DNA from: Nitrospira lenta
GTDB taxonomy: Bacteria > Nitrospirota > Nitrospiria > Nitrospirales > Nitrospiraceae
Reading direction: 5' to 3'
Length of the DNA stretch: 15,156 bases
NCBI GenBank assembly: GCA_945906715.1
Contig: CAMDRK010000023.1
Coordinates: 1 to 15,156 of the forward strand
Made by a program: the position numbers and the translations under genes
Notes under the pieces: model-generated
Told to the model about the DNA's origin: nothing
Seen by the model: the letters and a program-made list of their open reading frames with translations, nothing else
The model's database searches: none
Shown here: piece by piece, positions 6,455-13,814 of the stretch
Numbering within the stretch: position 1 is the stretch's first letter
Layout of the letters: every line of letters begins with the position of its first letter

Positions 6455-6661
6455 GCTTAAAGCGCGATGAAAACCTGCTGCCATCTGGCGCGAAACTCCC
6501 CACAGAGATTCCCTGTTCTGTCGCACGAGGGGCCAGAATGGAGTCTTGCGTGTGGTCAATTGAATGAATTCAAGAGGCCTACGTCTTGCAGATATAGAAG
6601 CAAGCGACGCATAGGATCCCGTGGTCGTCATGGGCGGGCGTCGTACACAGCCACACTAGTC

Positions 6662-6668
6662 AAGGAGG
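6662..6668 (+). promoter_or_regulatory. Consensus Shine-Dalgarno for the PepSY gene
   Basis: AAGGAGG is 5 nt before ATG 6674. It fixes the start there, although the frame is open upstream to 6467. Confidence 0.9.
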
Positions 6669-6673
6669 TTTGT

Positions 6674-7057
6674 ATGAAGCAGCTAGTAGGAATGTTGGCC
6701 CTGGCGATCGGCGTGGTGTTGGTGCTGAATGGCCCCGCGTGGAGCGATCAGAAAGGGAAGGGGAAGAAAGATGAAGTGAAAGAGACGGTTGCAATGGCAG
6801 CGACGGCCAAGGTGACGATCGATCAGGCAATCAAGACCGCTTCGGAGAAAGTGGCGGGCAAGGTCGTCGAGGCTGAGCTGGAGATGAAACATGACAAACT
6901 TGTGTGGGAAGTTGAAGTGGTCACGGCAGAGAATAAGGTGATGGAGGTTCACATCGATGCGGAGTCTGGAGCCGTGATTGATGTGGAGGAAGAGAAGCCG
7001 GAGAACGACATGAAGAGCGCGCAGAAGCGGGAACGCAAACAGCAGCACAAGCCCTGA
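6674..7057 (+). CDS. Secreted PepSY-domain protein
   Basis: 127 residues. Residues 1-24 are a Sec signal peptide (MKQLVGMLALAIGVVLVLNGPAWS), followed by a Lys-rich linker. A single PepSY domain spans about 47-105: 'TIDQAIKTASEKVAGKVVEA', a WEVEVVT strand and 'EVHIDAESGAVIDVEEE', matching the family pattern W.V.V...G...E..ID..tG.v. The C-terminus is strongly basic (Lys/Arg/Gln-rich). PepSY domains occur in periplasmic proteins and are thought to bind or inhibit peptidases or to sense; the partner here is unknown. The perfect ribosome binding site suggests high expression. Its stop codon overlaps the left arm of a long stem that ends just before the next gene's start. Confidence 0.85.
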   Translation: MKQLVGMLALAIGVVLVLNGPAWSDQKGKGKKDEVKETVAMAATAKVTIDQAIKTASEKVAGKVVEAELEMKHDKLVWEVEVVTAENKVMEVHIDAESGAVIDVEEEKPENDMKSAQKRERKQQHKP

Positions 7058-7193
7058 GCGAACCGGGCGGCCGGCAGAACCAGCAGAAGAGGGTTGGGTG
7101 TGGTAGCGTGTGCCACCAGGGTGGCAGTATCTGGTGATCGAGCCTGAGAGCTTCTTGATCATTGTCTGTTACCGCCCGGGTTCTGGTTCGCTC
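7056..7193 (+). promoter_or_regulatory. Long-range stem and inner hairpin in the leader of the Ca2+-type ATPase
   Basis: GAGCGAACC (7056-7064) pairs with GGTTCGCTC (7185-7193), and the adjoining GGGCGG (7065-7070) with CCGCCC (7172-7177) across a 7-nt bulge. Inside, GCCAC (7112-7116) pairs with GTGGC (7121-7125). The right arm ends 5 nt before ATG 7199, where no Shine-Dalgarno is seen. Folding could limit initiation at the ATPase gene or shield the 3' end of the PepSY transcript; this is an inference. Confidence 0.5.
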
Positions 7194-7198
7194 TTTCA

Positions 7199-10009
7199 AT
7201 GAAGATCACACCGTCCATCACTGAGCACGTTACACAGGCACCGGTCGTGCCCTGGTATGCGACTTCGTCTGAGCTATGCGCCACAAGATTGAACACCCAT
7301 CCTGAGAGAGGCCTCTCTGACGAGAATGTTCGAGACCGCTTTACAGCGCAGGGTCCCAACGAACTGCCGGAAGCTCAGCCCCCTTCCCTGCTGAAGCTCT
7401 TTCTCTCCCAGTTCACGAGCGTCATTGTCTGGGTATTGATCGGGGCGGCGATCATATCCGGGCTCTTGGAAGACTGGCTCGATGCAGCGGCGATCTTGAC
7501 CATCGTGCTGCTCAACGGTCTGCTCGGGTTCGTGCAAGAGTTTCGGGCCGAGCGGTCCTTGGCCGCGCTCCGAAAGATGTCGGTGGCGACGGCGCGAGTA
7601 ATCCGTGACGGCGTCCTTCGATCCATCCCCGCACGCGAATTGGTGCCAGGCGACCTTGTCCTGCTCGAAGCGGGCGACCGTGTCCCTGCCGATGTTCGGT
7701 TGATCTACGCGACAAATTTCCAGTCTCAAGAAGCGTCGCTGACCGGAGAATCCACGCCGGTCCAGAAAGCGGCAACCGCCCTCGACATGCCCGACGTGTC
7801 CTTGGCCGACCGGACCAACATGGCATTCATGGGCACCATCGCGGTCTCAGGCAAGGCCCGCGCACTGGTCGTCGCGACGGCCCTCCGAACGGAGCTGGGG
7901 CGGATCGCCTCGATGATTCAGCTGGAGTCGGAGGCAGAACGGGCAGAGACCCCTCTGCAACGCCGGCTCGAACAATTCGGCTATACCCTCTTGTGGCTGG
8001 CGCTGGCTGTGGTCGCCGTCGTGTTCGCCTTGGGCTATCTGCGCGGCGAGCCATTGGTGGCGATGTTCATGACCTCGGTAAGTCTGGCTGTGGCGGCTGT
8101 GCCGGAAGGCCTCCCCACCGTGGTGACGATTACATTGGCGCTGGGGGTCACCCGCATGGTGCAGCGGCATGCGCTGATTCGCAAACTGCCCGCTGTTGAA
8201 ACGCTCGGATCGGCAACAGTCATCTGCACAGACAAAACCGGCACGCTGACGAAGAACGAGATGACAGTCACGAAATTGTTTGCCGGAGGCCGGCTGTTCG
8301 AGGTCACAGGCGAAGGTTATGAGCCGACTGGGGAAATTCGAGAAAAAAGTTATGAGTTAAAAGTTCTGAGTTCTGAGTTGTCCGGAAAAGGAATTGAGCT
8401 TCGCTCCGATAACTCAGAACTCAGAACCCAGCACTCAGTACTGACCCAGTCTCCCGCCTTGCGTGAACTGCTGACTGCCGCTGTGCTGTGCAATGGTGCG
8501 ACGTTACGAGAGGAGAATGGAACGTGGCAGGTGATCGGCGATCCGACTGAAGGCGCGTTGCTTGTCGCTGGGGCGAAGGTCGCCTTGACGAAAGAAGGCT
8601 TGGAAGGCAGCGCGCCGTTCGAAGCAGAAATTCCCTTCGATGCTGAACGGAAAATGATGACCGTCATCCGCCGAGCGGCGGACGGGAACATGGCCTACGT
8701 GAAAGGGGCGCCGGATGTCCTGCTTCCCCGCTGCACGCATCATCTGACCCTCGACGGTCTCATCGAGCCCATGAGCGCTCAACAACAGCAGATCATCGGC
8801 GACACCAACGCGTCCCTGGCACAACAGACTCTTCGCGTGCTTGCGGTGGCGCATCGGCGCCTCGACACCCAGGGTATGAATCTATCGATCGATGCGGTAG
8901 AGAAGGGTCTGGTATTTCTCGGCCTGTGCGCCATGAGGGATCCGTTGCGACCAGAAGCCATGGAGGCCGTTCGTCTATGCCGTGAAGCCGGCATCAGCAC
9001 CGTGATGATTACCGGGGATCACAAAGAGACGGCGCTCGCCATTGCTAGGGACTTAGGTTTGCAGGATGGTGACGGCTCGGCGCTGACAGGCCACGAGATC
9101 GACAATCTCACCGAGGAACAACTGGCCCAGCGTGTGGAGCACATCGCGGTCTACGCCCGCGTCTCGGCGGAACACAAACTGCGTATCATCCAGGCCTGGA
9201 AACGCCAAGGCGCGATCGTGGCGATGACGGGAGACGGCGTAAACGACGCGCCTGCGATCAAGGCAGCGGATATCGGCATCGCGATGGGGATCAGCGGCAC
9301 CGATGTGACCAAGGAAGCCGCCGACATGGTGGTCACGGACGACAACTTTGCTTCGATCGCGGCGGCGGTGGAAGAAGGCCGGGGGGTCTTCGATAACATC
9401 CGGAAGACCGTTCATTTCCTCCTGTCGTGCAACCTGAGTGAAGTGCTGGTCATGTTGTTTGCGGCGTTGCTGGGCCTGCCCTTGCCGCTCCTGCCGATTC
9501 AGATTCTCTGGATGAATCTCGTCACAGACGGCATCCCGGCCTTGGCGCTGGCGGTCGATCCCAAGGCGCCCGATCTGATGAAGCGTCCGCCTCGCCGGCC
9601 GGAGGCTCGGCTGCTGGACGGCGGACGATTACTGGCGATCGGCGGAGAGGGCTTGATGCTGGGGTTGATTGCATTAGGAGCCTTCAGCTATAGCCTCTAT
9701 GGTCTGCATCAAGAACTCGATCAGGCCAGGACGGTGGCCTTCACAGTGATGGTGGTGGCGCAACTGGTGCATGTCTTCAACTGCCGGAACGAACGGCTGT
9801 CGCTGTTCCAGTTGGGCGTCGGGACGAATCGCGCGCTGGTGTGGGCCGTTGTCCTCTCGCTCGTCGTGCAGGTGACTGTTCTGACAGTTCCAGCGGTTGC
9901 GACGATCTTCAAGGTTGCGCCATTGCCTATTGAAGACTGGGCGTTGATGGGAGGCATGGGTTTGTTGCCATTCTTAATCATGGAAGCGATCAAGGTGCTG
10001 CGACGATGA
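7199..10009 (+). CDS. Type IIA (Ca2+-type) P-type ATPase with repeat-derived insert
   Basis: A 936-residue cation pump of the SERCA/PMR1 group. Motifs in order: N-terminal cation-ATPase domain (about 17-75), actuator TGES (182-185), helix-4 PEGLP (302-306), phosphorylation DKTGT (Asp345), KGAPD in the nucleotide domain, and TGDGVNDAPA starting at Thr677. Helix 5 'NLSE' (Asn745, Glu748) and helix 6 'NLVTDG' (Asn773, Thr776, Asp777) carry residues equivalent to both SERCA calcium sites. Calcium (or manganese) export from the cytoplasm is therefore the likely role. About residues 385-415 are encoded by a 7-bp-unit inverted repeat and read as extra sequence between the phosphorylation site and the nucleotide domain. 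ATG 7199 lacks a visible ribosome binding site. The TGA overlaps the acetate kinase ATG by 4 bp, indicating translational coupling. Confidence 0.93.
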   Translation: MKITPSITEHVTQAPVVPWYATSSELCATRLNTHPERGLSDENVRDRFTAQGPNELPEAQPPSLLKLFLSQFTSVIVWVLIGAAIISGLLEDWLDAAAILTIVLLNGLLGFVQEFRAERSLAALRKMSVATARVIRDGVLRSIPARELVPGDLVLLEAGDRVPADVRLIYATNFQSQEASLTGESTPVQKAATALDMPDVSLADRTNMAFMGTIAVSGKARALVVATALRTELGRIASMIQLESEAERAETPLQRRLEQFGYTLLWLALAVVAVVFALGYLRGEPLVAMFMTSVSLAVAAVPEGLPTVVTITLALGVTRMVQRHALIRKLPAVETLGSATVICTDKTGTLTKNEMTVTKLFAGGRLFEVTGEGYEPTGEIREKSYELKVLSSELSGKGIELRSDNSELRTQHSVLTQSPALRELLTAAVLCNGATLREENGTWQVIGDPTEGALLVAGAKVALTKEGLEGSAPFEAEIPFDAERKMMTVIRRAADGNMAYVKGAPDVLLPRCTHHLTLDGLIEPMSAQQQQIIGDTNASLAQQTLRVLAVAHRRLDTQGMNLSIDAVEKGLVFLGLCAMRDPLRPEAMEAVRLCREAGISTVMITGDHKETALAIARDLGLQDGDGSALTGHEIDNLTEEQLAQRVEHIAVYARVSAEHKLRIIQAWKRQGAIVAMTGDGVNDAPAIKAADIGIAMGISGTDVTKEAADMVVTDDNFASIAAAVEEGRGVFDNIRKTVHFLLSCNLSEVLVMLFAALLGLPLPLLPIQILWMNLVTDGIPALALAVDPKAPDLMKRPPRRPEARLLDGGRLLAIGGEGLMLGLIALGAFSYSLYGLHQELDQARTVAFTVMVVAQLVHVFNCRNERLSLFQLGVGTNRALVWAVVLSLVVQVTVLTVPAVATIFKVAPLPIEDWALMGGMGLLPFLIMEAIKVLRR
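8351..8443. repeat. 7-bp-unit inverted repeat inserted in frame in the ATPase gene
   Basis: GTTCTGAGTTCTGAGTT (8363-8379) and 8411-8427 are perfect 17-bp reverse complements around a 31-nt loop. Further heptamers extend both arms, including CACTCAG and TACTGAC on the right. The units match the intergenic repeat at 536-656. The element is read through without a stop and contributes residues such as 'YELKVLSSELSGKGIELRSD' to the ATPase. Confidence 0.9.
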
Positions 10010-11256
10010 ATGTGCTGGCGATCAATAGCGGAAGTTCGTCCTTGAAGTTCAAGGTCATCGAATTCGACAACTCTGCTGACGCGGTAGACAGTCGGCGGCC
10101 GAGTATCCGCCATGAGGGATCAGTCGAAGAGATTGGGCCTGCCGCCAGGCTGATGCTCCGTCACTCCGGGAAAACGGTCGTCGAGACTAGAGGCCCTGTT
10201 TCGACCCATGCAGAGGCGGTTCAGCGTTTGATGCAGATGTTAGAAGAGTCGAGCAAGCTTGAAGGGCGGGATCTCCGCGTCGACGCGGTTGGACATCGAG
10301 TCGTGCATGGAGGCGAGCAATTTCGAGAGCCGGTCGTGATCGACGATGACGTGGTGGCCGCGATCGATCATTTGGCCGAACTCGCGCCACTCCATAATCC
10401 TGGATCGATGGCTGGGATCAAGGGCGCACGTGCGGTTCTGGGATCGCACATCCCGATGGTTGCCGTGTTCGATACGGCCTTTCATCGTTCGATCCCGCCG
10501 CGGGCTGCGACTTACGCGATCGATCTCGATCTGGCCCGCAAGCACGGCATCTGCCGGTATGGGTTTCATGGCATCGCCCATGAGTCGATGGCCGGCATCT
10601 GTGCCGCAGCAGTCAACCGTCCGCTTACCAGTCTACGCCTCATTACCCTGCAGCTCGGCAATGGCTGCTCTGCGACCGCGATTGATCGAGGACGCTCGGT
10701 GGATACGTCCATGGGCTTTACGCCACTCGAAGGTCTGGTGATGGGGACCAGATCGGGCGATCTGGATCCTGCAGTGGTCGGGCATCTCGTTCGGAGGGAA
10801 GGTCTGTCGGTCGAGGAGGTTGAACGTCTCTTGAGCGAGCGTTCGGGCCTTCTGGGGGTTTCGGGTTTGTCACACGACATGCGCGAAGTCCTGAAGGCAG
10901 CCGAAGGCAAGCCGGACTCACGCGCCGCGCTGGCGCTGGACATGTTTTGTTATCGCGTACGCAAGTACATCGGTTCATACCTGGCCGTGCTGGGAGGCGC
11001 TGATGCGCTTGTCTTCGGCGGCGGCATCGGTGAGCATGCACCGGCCATCCGTGCGAGGATCTGTGAGGGGATGGGCTGGTGCGGCATCAGGCTCGATCCC
11101 ATCCGCAATCAGGCTGCGGTGTGGCTCGCTCCCGGCGCCGCGATGAAGATCAGCGTGCAAGGCGCACCGTTGGCCTGCTATGTGGCGGCCGTCGATGAAG
11201 AAGTTGAAATCGCCCGCGCCACTCTCGCTTGTATTCGGAACAAACGGTCCTCGTGA
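10006..11256 (+). CDS. ackA: Acetate kinase
   Basis: Converts acetyl-phosphate and ADP to acetate and ATP in the cytoplasm. At 416 residues it is close to the usual 400. Family signatures are clear: 'NVLAINSGSSSLKFK' at the N-terminus (Asn7), 'GHRVVHGGE', 'APLHNP', 'VAVFDTAFH', 'RYGFHGIAH', 'SVDTSMGFTPLEGLVMGTRSGD' split over the acetate/ATP sites, and 'FGGGIGEHA' near the end. The motif normally written C-H-L-G-N-G is T-L-Q-L-G-N-G here: Gln216 replaces the active-site His (His180 of the Methanosarcina enzyme). The start ATG overlaps the ATPase stop (ATGA), so the two are probably co-translated. With the phosphoketolase gene next, it most likely acts on acetyl-phosphate made by that enzyme. 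The stop codon is the first base group of the following repeat. Confidence 0.95.
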   Translation: MNVLAINSGSSSLKFKVIEFDNSADAVDSRRPSIRHEGSVEEIGPAARLMLRHSGKTVVETRGPVSTHAEAVQRLMQMLEESSKLEGRDLRVDAVGHRVVHGGEQFREPVVIDDDVVAAIDHLAELAPLHNPGSMAGIKGARAVLGSHIPMVAVFDTAFHRSIPPRAATYAIDLDLARKHGICRYGFHGIAHESMAGICAAAVNRPLTSLRLITLQLGNGCSATAIDRGRSVDTSMGFTPLEGLVMGTRSGDLDPAVVGHLVRREGLSVEEVERLLSERSGLLGVSGLSHDMREVLKAAEGKPDSRAALALDMFCYRVRKYIGSYLAVLGGADALVFGGGIGEHAPAIRARICEGMGWCGIRLDPIRNQAAVWLAPGAAMKISVQGAPLACYVAAVDEEVEIARATLACIRNKRSS

Positions 11257-11352
11257 AGCGTGAAGCGTTAAACGTGAAAGGTAAAAGGTGAAACGTTTCG
11301 GAAGAAAGGCATTCGGCAGCTCTACGTTTCACCTTTCACGATTTACTTTTTA
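11252..11352. repeat. Hairpin with arms of 7-bp CGTGAAA-type units between ackA and xfp
   Basis: Left units are in exact 7-bp phase: CGTGAAG, CGTGAAG, CGTTAAA, CGTGAAA, GGTAAAA, GGTGAAA (11252-11293), then CGT. The right arm is CGTTTCA, CCTTTCA, CGATTTA, CTTTTTA (11325-11352). AGGTGAAACGT (11286-11296) pairs perfectly with 11324-11334. The ackA stop codon lies inside the first unit. It may modulate read-through or mRNA processing inside the operon. Confidence 0.85.
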
Positions 11353-11379
11353 CGGCTCTGCCAAGACGGGGAGACAATC

Positions 11380-13743
11380 ATGAAGTCTGCATTAGGAAAG
11401 AAGGAACTGGCGCTCATCGACGCCTATTGGCGTGCGGCCAATTATCTGTCCGTTGGGCAGATTTATCTCTATGACAATCCCTTGCTGAAGAAGGCACTGA
11501 CGCGCGCCCACATCAAGCCTCGGTTACTTGGTCACTGGGGGACGACGCCGGGGTTGAACTTCATCTATGCCCATCTGAACCGTGTGATCAAGGAGCGAGA
11601 CCTCAACATGATCTATATCGCCGGGCCCGGCCATGGCGGACCTGGGATTGTGGCGAACGCCTACCTCGAAGGGACCTATAGCGAAGTCTATCCGACCGTT
11701 TCGCAGGACGAACGGGGCATGAAACGGCTGTTCAAACAGTTTTCTTTCCCGGGCGGCATTCCCAGTCACGTGGCGCCGGAGACCCCTGGCTCGATTCACG
11801 AAGGCGGCGAATTGGGATATTCGCTATCGCATGCATACGGGGCCGTATTCGACAATCCCGGCCTAATCGCGGCCTGCGTGGTCGGCGATGGTGAAGCGGA
11901 AACCGGTCCGCTTGCGACGAGTTGGCATTCCAATAAATTTCTCAACCCGCTCACCGACGGCGTGGTTCTGCCCATTCTCCATCTGAACGGTTACAAGATC
12001 GCGAATCCCACGGTCCTGGCCCGCATCAGTCACGACGAGCTGGATCATCTCTTTCGCGGGTACGGCTACATTCCCTATTTTGTCGAAGGACACGATCCTC
12101 AGAAGATGCATCGACTCATGGCCGCGACGCTCGATGCCGTGATTCGGGATATTCAGCGTATCAAAGCGGCTGCGCGACGGGACGGCGTCAAGAAGCGGCC
12201 GTTCTGGCCCATGATCATGCTCCGGACACCCAAAGGCTGGACCGGTCCGAAACAGGTCGATGGCAAGCGGACCGAGGACTACTGGCGCTCTCACCAAGTA
12301 CCCATGGGCGACATGGACAAAGCGGGACACATCACGATCCTCGAACAGTGGATGAAGAGTTACAAGCCTGAGGAACTGTTTACCAAGACGGGAGGCTTCA
12401 AGCCTACATTGGCTGAACTGGCACCCAAGGGTGCGCGCCGCATGAGTGCGAGTCCTCACGCCAACGGCGGCCTCCTTCTCAGAGACCTGCGTTTGCCTGA
12501 TTTCCGAGACTATGCCGTCAAGGTCACAAAGCCAGGCGCCATGGATGTCGAGTCCACCCGCCTCATGGGGACATTCCTGCGGGATACGATGAAGCTGAAC
12601 ATGGAGAGCCGGAACTTCCGCCTCTTCAGCCCCGACGAGAACAACTCAAATCGCTGGCAAGATGTGCTGGAGGTGACCAACCGCGCCTGGATGGCGGATC
12701 GCTATCCCTACGACGACCACCTGGCGCCGGACGGCCGGGTCATGGAGATGCTCAGCGAGCACCAGTGCCAAGGCTGGCTCGAAGGGTACCTCTTGACCGG
12801 CCGGCACGGGTTCTTCTCCTGCTACGAGGCCTTCATTCACATCATCGACTCGATGTTCAACCAACATGCTAAGTGGCTGAAGGTCTGCGGCCACATCCCT
12901 TGGCGGAGACCGATCGCCTCGCTGAATTATCTCTTGTCCTCCCACGTCTGGCGGCAGGATCACAACGGGTTCAGCCATCAGGATCCAGGCTTCATCGACC
13001 ACGTGGTGAACAAGAAGGCCGAGGTGATCCGGGTCTATCTGCCGCCTGATGCCAATACGCTCTTGTCCGTCACCGACCACTGTCTGCGCAGCCGAAACCA
13101 CGTCAACGTCATCGTGGCGGGTAAACAACCGGCGCCTCAGTGGCTCAACATGGATGATGCGCTGAAACACTGCGCCGCCGGCATCGGCATCTGGGAATGG
13201 GCGAGCAACGACAGAAACAGCGAGCCGGATGTCGTGATGGCCTGCTGCGGCGACGTGCCCACGCTGGAAACGCTGGCGGCCGTGTCGTTGCTACGCGCTT
13301 ATCTGCCCGACGTCAAGGTGCGCGTGGTCAACGTCGTGGATCTCATGAAGCTGCAACCACCCAATGAGCATCCGAACGGCTTGCCAGACAAGGACTTCGA
13401 TGCCCTGTTCACGACGGACAAGCCGATCATCTTCGCCTTCCACGGCTACCCCTGGTTGATTCACCGACTGACCTATCGGCGGACCAATCACAAGAATCTG
13501 CACGTGCGCGGGTACAAAGAAGAAGGGACGACCTCGACCCCCTTCGATATGGTGGTGATGAACGATCTCGATCGGTTTCATCTGGCCGCTGACGTCATCG
13601 ACCGGATTCCCCTGCACGACTCCCGTGCGGACTATGCCAAACAGGCCCTCCGCGACAAGCGTTTTGAGCACAAACAGTACATCGCCAAATATGGCGAAGA
13701 CATGCCGGAAATCCGCAACTGGCGATGGAGCGGGACGGGCTAA
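11380..13743 (+). CDS. xfp: Phosphoketolase (Xu5P/F6P)
   Basis: A thiamine-diphosphate enzyme splitting xylulose-5-phosphate (and often fructose-6-phosphate) with phosphate into acetyl-phosphate and glyceraldehyde-3-phosphate (or erythrose-4-phosphate). The 787-residue length is typical. Visible motifs: GHWGTTPG (51-58), PGHGGPG (83-89), 'PGGIPSHVAPETPGSIHEGG' ending at 143, 'ELGYSLSHAYGA' (144-155), ThDP/Mg motif GDGEAETG (169-176) with HLNGYKI (201-207), and late 'DHNGFSHQDPG' holding the conserved catalytic-site His. Start ATG 11380 has GGGGAG 6 nt upstream. The preceding acetate kinase would use its acetyl-phosphate, giving a short route from sugar phosphate to acetate and ATP. Whether F6P is also used cannot be told from sequence. 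Confidence 0.96.
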   Translation: MKSALGKKELALIDAYWRAANYLSVGQIYLYDNPLLKKALTRAHIKPRLLGHWGTTPGLNFIYAHLNRVIKERDLNMIYIAGPGHGGPGIVANAYLEGTYSEVYPTVSQDERGMKRLFKQFSFPGGIPSHVAPETPGSIHEGGELGYSLSHAYGAVFDNPGLIAACVVGDGEAETGPLATSWHSNKFLNPLTDGVVLPILHLNGYKIANPTVLARISHDELDHLFRGYGYIPYFVEGHDPQKMHRLMAATLDAVIRDIQRIKAAARRDGVKKRPFWPMIMLRTPKGWTGPKQVDGKRTEDYWRSHQVPMGDMDKAGHITILEQWMKSYKPEELFTKTGGFKPTLAELAPKGARRMSASPHANGGLLLRDLRLPDFRDYAVKVTKPGAMDVESTRLMGTFLRDTMKLNMESRNFRLFSPDENNSNRWQDVLEVTNRAWMADRYPYDDHLAPDGRVMEMLSEHQCQGWLEGYLLTGRHGFFSCYEAFIHIIDSMFNQHAKWLKVCGHIPWRRPIASLNYLLSSHVWRQDHNGFSHQDPGFIDHVVNKKAEVIRVYLPPDANTLLSVTDHCLRSRNHVNVIVAGKQPAPQWLNMDDALKHCAAGIGIWEWASNDRNSEPDVVMACCGDVPTLETLAAVSLLRAYLPDVKVRVVNVVDLMKLQPPNEHPNGLPDKDFDALFTTDKPIIFAFHGYPWLIHRLTYRRTNHKNLHVRGYKEEGTTSTPFDMVVMNDLDRFHLAADVIDRIPLHDSRADYAKQALRDKRFEHKQYIAKYGEDMPEIRNWRWSGTG

Positions 13744-13760
13744 GCTCTTCGTGTCTGGAA

Positions 13761-13780
13761 CGCCGGCTGAGTGGCCGGCG
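13761..13780 (+). other. 7-bp GC-rich hairpin between xfp and the MgtA-like gene
   Basis: CGCCGGC (13761-13767) pairs perfectly with GCCGGCG (13774-13780) around a 6-nt loop. It begins 18 bp after the xfp stop. No U-tract follows, so it is not a standard intrinsic terminator; it could be a processing or stabilising stem within the operon. Confidence 0.6.
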
Positions 13781-13800
13781 AGTATCCGGTACCTGCAACG

Positions 13801-13808
13801 AGGAGGGG
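13801..13808 (+). promoter_or_regulatory. Shine-Dalgarno fixing a TTG start for the MgtA-like gene
   Basis: AGGAGGGG lies 6 nt before TTG 13815. The nearby ATG 13810 is in another frame and meets a stop after one codon, and no ATG precedes it in the correct frame. TTG 13815 is therefore the best start. Confidence 0.8.
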
Positions 13809-13814
13809 TATGTT

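Larger units (their letters stand above)
6354..6673. other. 320-bp gene-free region before the PepSY gene
   Basis: The left third holds the 9-bp-unit hairpin at 6394-6454. The remainder shows no recognised gene or RNA. It shares ACTCCCCACA (6495-6504) with the region after the 3559 repeat (3700-3709). The promoter of the PepSY gene should lie here, but no convincing hexamers were found. Confidence 0.6.

Noticed and set aside
6467..6673. Upstream extension of the PepSY gene
   Set aside because: A consensus Shine-Dalgarno and a signal peptide begin at 6674; the extension would bury the signal peptide inside the protein.
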